Shown piece after piece: positions 59,552-64,000 of a stretch of DNA of 64,000 bases. A model generated the notes under the pieces. The model was not told the origin of the DNA, made no database searches, and saw nothing but the letters and a program-made list of their open reading frames with translations. The position numbers were made by a program, and so were the translations under genes. Source of the DNA: Chryseobacterium sp. BGARF1. GTDB taxonomy: Bacteria; Bacteroidota; Bacteroidia; Flavobacteriales; Weeksellaceae. The DNA is taken from NCBI RefSeq assembly GCF_001677955.1, contig NZ_LELA01000031.1:1-64000 (forward strand), in the 5' to 3' direction. Numbering within the stretch: position 1 is the stretch's first letter; the number at the start of each line of letters is the position of its first letter.

Positions 59552-60220
59552 ATGAAAATATATTTCAGGCACATTTTTCTACTGATTCCTTTATTTCTTT
59601 TAACAAGCTGTTTTGATATTCTTGATAAAGTAAATGTCAAAGCAGATGGAAGCGGAGAATATTCACTTATTCTGAATGCCAGTAAAAGCAAAACAAGATT
59701 GGCTTCCATCTCAAAAATGGAAACTGTAAACGGGAAAAAAGTTCCCAAAAAAGCTGAAATTGAAGCTAAAATTAACGAAGCCGCAAGAATTTTTAAAAGC
59801 GTTCCCGGAATTTCCAATGTGAAAACTTCTATGGATTTTGACAATTACATCCTTAAATTAAGCTGTAATTTCAAAAAAATCGAGAATATCAATGCAGGAT
59901 TAGAACAACTGAAAGCAAAGAATATTTTAGGGAAAATGGTTCCTACTCAAATTTACAGTCAGAGTTCAGACAAAAAAACTTTCACCAGAAATAAAATCAA
60001 TACTTTCAAAAGTGATTACGACAAACTGAGTAAAGCCGATAAAGAGGTTTTTAATGACGCAAAGTATACATCGATCTTACAGTTTGAAAATACCATAAGA
60101 TCTCAATCTAATCCTGCTTATTTACTGGCACCCAACAAAAAAGCTTTAAAGCTGGACGGGAATATCTTAGATTTTATTCTTCAGAAAAAACAGATTCAAA
60201 ACAATATTATTCTACAATAA
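59552..60220 (+). CDS. Lipoprotein of unknown function
   Basis: I do not recognise the family. The 222-residue product has a lipobox (FLLTSC, Cys about residue 20) and repeated Lys/Asn-rich helices; a ferredoxin-like beta-alpha pattern with KADGSGEYSLILNASK near the start. It is the first gene after a strong promoter and 12 bases before the DUF4836-like gene, so the two are probably an operon. Confidence 0.75.
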   Translation: MKIYFRHIFLLIPLFLLTSCFDILDKVNVKADGSGEYSLILNASKSKTRLASISKMETVNGKKVPKKAEIEAKINEAARIFKSVPGISNVKTSMDFDNYILKLSCNFKKIENINAGLEQLKAKNILGKMVPTQIYSQSSDKKTFTRNKINTFKSDYDKLSKADKEVFNDAKYTSILQFENTIRSQSNPAYLLAPNKKALKLDGNILDFILQKKQIQNNIILQ

Positions 60221-60232
60221 CCAAACTCAAAT

Positions 60233-62305
60233 ATGAGATTTCTATTTTTAAAAACACAGACTATTTTTTTAATTCTTTTCGGTTTTGTGCTGACTTTTGC
60301 GCAAAATAGCATGAAAATTCCGCAAAATGCAGTTTTTTACATGGAAGTGAATGGAAAACAGCTTAATCAGAAAGTCAATTGGGAAAAATTCAATCCGTTC
60401 CTAAAGGAAATCACGAAGGATAAAGGCAAGGATAAAAAAGCTTCGTGGAATGATTATTCTAAAACAGGAGTGAAATACGATGCCACACAATATCATTATG
60501 CCACAATGAATGATTCTGTGAAGTCTTACAACACGCATTTTACTTTAGAAAATCCTGAAAAATTTCAGGAGTTTATCAATTCAATCAAGAAAAAAGGGCA
60601 GGAGGTAACCAAGAAAAATAATTATTCATACGTCGATATTGATGACAATATTTTTGTTGGCTGGAACGGAAAACGTGCTGTTTTGAGTATAATCAGCTAC
60701 GAAAAGCCTTATAAAGGAAACTGGATGGATGATATTGCAGCTGCAGACAGTGCTGCAATGGTTGTAGATACTGCTGCTGTTGCCATTGACAGTGCGTATG
60801 TGGAAGAAGAAAAACCTTTCGATTATAAAGAAGAAATTCAATATCTGAAAGATGATATTAAATATTTAAAAGAAAGCATTAAAGATAATAATGCTGAAAT
60901 CTCAAAGCTCCAGAAAGACATTAAATATCTTGAAAAGCATCACAAATATCCGGAAGAAAAGAAAGTTCCCGAATCGGATGAAGCAGTAAAAGATTCTACT
61001 TATACACCAAATGTAGAAGTTTTACCACCTCCAATTTCGCAGGATGATTATTATGAGGAAGAGACATACGAAGTTGATTCCAGCTTTCAGAAAGAGATGG
61101 ATTCGCTGAATATTGAGCGTTTCAAAATTGTTAAAAAGTTTGCAGAAGATGGTTTTAATCAATATTTCAGTTCAAATGGAGAGCTTTCGGTGACTAAAGA
61201 TTTATTGAGCTTTAGAGATTCTAATTCGGATGTTTTTATCTACGCAGATTACGGAAAGATTGTAAATGAAGGAATTTACGGAAAATTACCTGCAAGTTTC
61301 AATTTTACAGGCCTTTTAGGAAAGATGTATAATTCGAATACATCTTACAATCTGTATTTTGATAAAGATAAAGTAAGGCTTGTCAATAATTACCAGCATA
61401 AAGATTCGGAGACTCAAAATAATATTTCTGCCGTTTATAAAGGGAAAAAGAATAAAAAACTGGCTGCTTTGATTAATGATAAAAGCGTGGGATATTATGT
61501 GATGAATGTGAATGGTTCTAAATATTTTGATATGATGTACGGTTTGCTGAAAAACTCGGGCGAAAATGACTATCAGAAAGAAATGGAACTGATGATGGAA
61601 ACCATGAAGATTGTTTTGGATGAAGAAGCAATCGCAAAAATTGCACCTGGAAACGGAATTTTTGTTCTGAATGAATTGAAATCTAAAAACGTAGAATATA
61701 CCGACTATGAATACGACGACAATTACAACGAAAAAGAAATAAAGAAAACCAAAGACGTGATGGTGCCCGATTTTACGTTTGCCTTCGCAACTGAAAACGA
61801 CAACTATTGGAAACGTGTTTTCAATGTACTGACTTCAAATAAAGCTTTTGCAAAAAAATTCTCTACAAATGGCGACTTTTATGTTTTCAAAGATGAGAAG
61901 AATAAAAATGGATACGTCGATCAGTTGTTTTTCACGGTAAAAGATGGAATTGTATACGTGACGACCTCAAAAGATAATATCAACACCAATAATCAATCTG
62001 AAATTTCTAAGCAGTGGATGAAGGATTCTTCTAAATATCCTTTGTCTGGAAGATTAAATATTCAGAAGCTTTTGATTGGTTTAGATAAAGAATTTAAAAG
62101 CAAATCAGAAAGAAAAACGCTTGATCTGCTAAGAAAAAATGTAGGTGAGGTTTACTTTAAAACCGAAGCAAAAGGTGGAAGCATCCAGACTGAAATGAAT
62201 TATCAGATTAAAAATTCTTCAGAGAACAGTTTAATGTATTTCTTCGATTTGTTTGATGAAATATACAAGATCTCAGAGTCTGAAAAACCTTCACATACTT
62301 TGTAA
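60233..62305 (+). CDS. DUF4836-like exported protein
   Basis: A 690-residue exported protein, signal peptide ending FAQN (about residue 24). The opening KIPQNAVFYMEVNGKQLNQ resembles DUF4836 and related periplasmic proteins. A coiled coil is obvious at residues 200-236 (Lys/Glu/Leu heptads), followed by an acidic Asp/Tyr stretch. The C-terminal half is beta-alpha rich. Function unknown; it may be a surface-anchored solute-binding or adhesion module. It ends at a good terminator. Confidence 0.75.
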   Translation: MRFLFLKTQTIFLILFGFVLTFAQNSMKIPQNAVFYMEVNGKQLNQKVNWEKFNPFLKEITKDKGKDKKASWNDYSKTGVKYDATQYHYATMNDSVKSYNTHFTLENPEKFQEFINSIKKKGQEVTKKNNYSYVDIDDNIFVGWNGKRAVLSIISYEKPYKGNWMDDIAAADSAAMVVDTAAVAIDSAYVEEEKPFDYKEEIQYLKDDIKYLKESIKDNNAEISKLQKDIKYLEKHHKYPEEKKVPESDEAVKDSTYTPNVEVLPPPISQDDYYEEETYEVDSSFQKEMDSLNIERFKIVKKFAEDGFNQYFSSNGELSVTKDLLSFRDSNSDVFIYADYGKIVNEGIYGKLPASFNFTGLLGKMYNSNTSYNLYFDKDKVRLVNNYQHKDSETQNNISAVYKGKKNKKLAALINDKSVGYYVMNVNGSKYFDMMYGLLKNSGENDYQKEMELMMETMKIVLDEEAIAKIAPGNGIFVLNELKSKNVEYTDYEYDDNYNEKEIKKTKDVMVPDFTFAFATENDNYWKRVFNVLTSNKAFAKKFSTNGDFYVFKDEKNKNGYVDQLFFTVKDGIVYVTTSKDNINTNNQSEISKQWMKDSSKYPLSGRLNIQKLLIGLDKEFKSKSERKTLDLLRKNVGEVYFKTEAKGGSIQTEMNYQIKNSSENSLMYFFDLFDEIYKISESEKPSHTL

Positions 62306-62317
62306 ATAATATCAATA

Positions 62318-62352
62318 GAAAACGGGTTCTTAGCCCGTTTTCTTAATTTTTA
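62318..62352 (+). terminator. Intrinsic terminator after the DUF4836-like gene
   Basis: GAAAACGGG (62318-62326) pairs perfectly with CCCGTTTTC (62334-62342) around seven bases, followed by TTAATTTTT. It lies 13 bases past the stop. Confidence 0.9.
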
Positions 62353-62397
62353 ATGGAAATTGGATTTAACCCAAAAAGATAATTTTATAGGAAATTT

Positions 62398-63624
62398 ATG
62401 AAGAAGAAATATATTTTTCTTGTCATTGCTGTTCTGCTTTCAATCGGAGCTTATTTTCTGCTTTTTTATAAAGATAAAAGCTTAAAGTACATTCCCGAGA
62501 ATGCAGATGTTGTTGTTTTGATTGATGTTAAAAAAGCAACAAGACAATATATTTCCAGCTTTTTAATGCATCCTTCAAAGTGGTTTGAAGATTCTGGAAA
62601 AGATGAAAATAAAATCTCAGTTTCAGATTCCGGATTAAAAATTCCTGACTTTCTCCAGATTTTTCATTTAAATAATACTAAAATTTCTGAATGGTACACC
62701 GTTTTAGAAATCAAAGACAAAGCAAAATTTTCAACATTTTTAAAGAATCGACAATTTGTAAATGATGGAAAAGACGGATTTAAAAATGATCAGTTTTTTA
62801 TAAAAATTGATGGTGAAAAATGTATGGTAGGAACATCAAATCTGAATTTCAATATTATAGGAAAGCCTTTCTCTCAAAAATTCAGAGGTCAGGTTTTGAA
62901 TGCAGATTCTTTTATGAATGATGGTTTAGGAAGTATTTCTTTTATTTCTGAACTTCGTACTCAAAATTTTTCAATCGGTTTGAATGATGATGAAATTGAA
63001 ATAAAAAACGAATTGAATTCTACTGATTTTGAATCATTAATTTCAGATTTAAATAAAAAAACTCAATTTTTAAATGCTGAATTAGATTCAGAAAATATCC
63101 AGAAAATAAGCTCTGTTTTTAAAAAAAATAGTTCAGACTCTTTATCTGTTAATCATCTGAAAATGAGTGCGTATCTTACTGAAGTAAACGATACAATCAT
63201 CAGTTATGGTTACGATGATCAATTTAATGAAATTGAAAAAGTAAGTTATCAGAAAATCGTGCAACCCGATTATGAGATTTTGCTTCAGACTTCTAATCTT
63301 CACAAAACTTTGGAATATTTCCAGCAAAAAAAATGGATGAATGCACAAAATCAGTTTGTTGCAATTCCTTTTCAGCCTAATTTAATTAGCTCAAATAAGA
63401 ACCAGATTTCTATAAAATCTACCAGAAAATCGGTGAAATTGGGTGAAACTAAAAAACAAAACTATATTTTTATCAAAAATAATCCTTTGTTATATTCTTC
63501 ATTTAAAATACTGAATAACCAATTTTTTAAAGACATAGAATATCTTTTTTACGGAAATAAAGCCCAGAATTATACAGTAAAAATTAAATTTAAGAAAGAA
63601 AAATATCCATTAATTTTAAGATAA
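62398..63624 (+). CDS. Membrane-anchored exported protein of unknown function
   Basis: I do not recognise a named family. The 408-residue product has an N-terminal membrane segment (about residues 4-24) followed by YIPENADVVVLIDVKKA, which resembles the first block of the DUF4836-like protein two genes upstream; the rest is Ser/Lys/Asn/Asp-rich with beta-strand spacing. It may be a divergent relative. Likely exported and anchored. The next gene begins six bases after its stop. Confidence 0.7.
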   Translation: MKKKYIFLVIAVLLSIGAYFLLFYKDKSLKYIPENADVVVLIDVKKATRQYISSFLMHPSKWFEDSGKDENKISVSDSGLKIPDFLQIFHLNNTKISEWYTVLEIKDKAKFSTFLKNRQFVNDGKDGFKNDQFFIKIDGEKCMVGTSNLNFNIIGKPFSQKFRGQVLNADSFMNDGLGSISFISELRTQNFSIGLNDDEIEIKNELNSTDFESLISDLNKKTQFLNAELDSENIQKISSVFKKNSSDSLSVNHLKMSAYLTEVNDTIISYGYDDQFNEIEKVSYQKIVQPDYEILLQTSNLHKTLEYFQQKKWMNAQNQFVAIPFQPNLISSNKNQISIKSTRKSVKLGETKKQNYIFIKNNPLLYSSFKILNNQFFKDIEYLFYGNKAQNYTVKIKFKKEKYPLILR

Positions 63625-63630
63625 AACTCT

Positions 63631-63969
63631 ATGTGCCCTCCTGAAATTGCTTTACTAAAAACATGTACACATTACTTTCTGCACTTGGCTTTTCCTGCAG
63701 CGATTGCCTTTGTTTTTTATCGTGATCAATGGAAAAAAACATATTTAATTCTTTTAGCAACAATGTTGGTTGATATCGACCACTTGTTTGCTAATCCTAT
63801 TTTTGATCCCAACAGAATGAGTGTGGGTTTTCATTTTCTGCATTCTTATTATGCGATTGCAGTGTATTTTTTGCTGCTCTTTTTTAAGGGGAATTTAAGA
63901 ATAATTGGCATTGGTCTGCTCTTTCACATGCTGACCGATTTTCAGGATTTTGTATTGTGGTGCCGTTAA
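63631..63969 (+). CDS. DUF6122 membrane protein
   Basis: A 112-residue inner-membrane protein with four hydrophobic stretches. The residues MLVDIDHLF (about residue 48), HFLHSYYAIAV (about residue 70) and FHMLTDFQDF (about residue 98) bring together Asp and His in the membrane, as in small membrane metal-hydrolase-like proteins related to YdjM. Function is unknown. Six bases after the previous gene, so probably co-transcribed. Confidence 0.8.
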   Translation: MCPPEIALLKTCTHYFLHLAFPAAIAFVFYRDQWKKTYLILLATMLVDIDHLFANPIFDPNRMSVGFHFLHSYYAIAVYFLLLFFKGNLRIIGIGLLFHMLTDFQDFVLWCR

Positions 63970-64000
63970 TTTCTGGGTGTTCGCTGTGCTTAAAAATTTT

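Overview
This window is a low-GC bacterial chromosome segment from a member of the Bacteroidota, most likely the Flavobacteriia family Weeksellaceae (Chryseobacterium or a close relative). The evidence is the gene content (S46 dipeptidyl-peptidase, spondin-domain lipoprotein, DUF4836/DUF4919/DUF6122-type proteins, TonB-type mini-proteins, DUF3347 copper proteins), lipoproteins with an SxxC or SCKK-type lipobox, and promoters of the flavobacterial kind (TTTG, 19-21 bases, TAnnTTTG). It was read without database searches, so family names rest on motif recognition. I see no rRNA, insertion sequence, prophage or CRISPR array.

Layout. 1-8500: two tandem tRNA-Val genes, folC, a TolC-family outer-membrane protein, a SprT-like protein, manC, an acetyltransferase, bcp and nth. 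8500-13300: a DUF885 metallopeptidase-like lipoprotein, an acidic orphan, and an exbB-exbD-tonB energy-transduction unit. 13700-15300: a Doc-type toxin translationally linked to a large DNA-binding-like partner. 15350-27000: core metabolism and maintenance (SpmAB-like transporter, accD, fbaA, nadK, CBS protein, SpoU methyltransferase, bestrophin, JmjC/cupin hydroxylase, mutS), with a candidate small RNA at 21310-21375. 26966-33782: five small secreted proteins that are little more than a signal peptide plus a TonB C-terminal domain, mixed with thioredoxin-fold proteins; two of them lie in a tight five-gene operon with a BaiN-type flavoprotein, a DUF2306 membrane protein and a YARHG lipoprotein. 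34177-43500: thioesterase, thiL, an acyltransferase/SGNH gene broken by one in-frame stop, pepT, HMG-CoA lyase, OsmC, sulfurtransferase, MIP18-like protein, exonuclease and a CsaA-like protein. 44586-49483: a copper-handling operon of exported proteins ending in a multicopper oxidase fused to an outer-membrane-barrel-like domain. 49635-64000: comM, spondin lipoprotein, DPP7-type S46 peptidase, META lipoprotein, hflX, DUF4919, NhaP antiporter, AlkD-like protein, and a run of exported orphans.

How the genes connect. Envelope functions dominate: energy transduction (ExbBD/TonB and the TonB-like mini-proteins), export (TolC), peptide use (S46, DUF885, PepT) and periplasmic copper detoxification. 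Two essential-type enzymes have lost expected metal-binding cysteine clusters: Nth (no 4Fe-4S cysteines) and AccD (no zinc ribbon). Several families of degenerate palindromic repeats occupy the gaps between genes. The best leads for something undescribed are the TonB-like mini-protein operon, the Doc/large-partner pair, the orphan small RNA and the copper operon with its fused oxidase.
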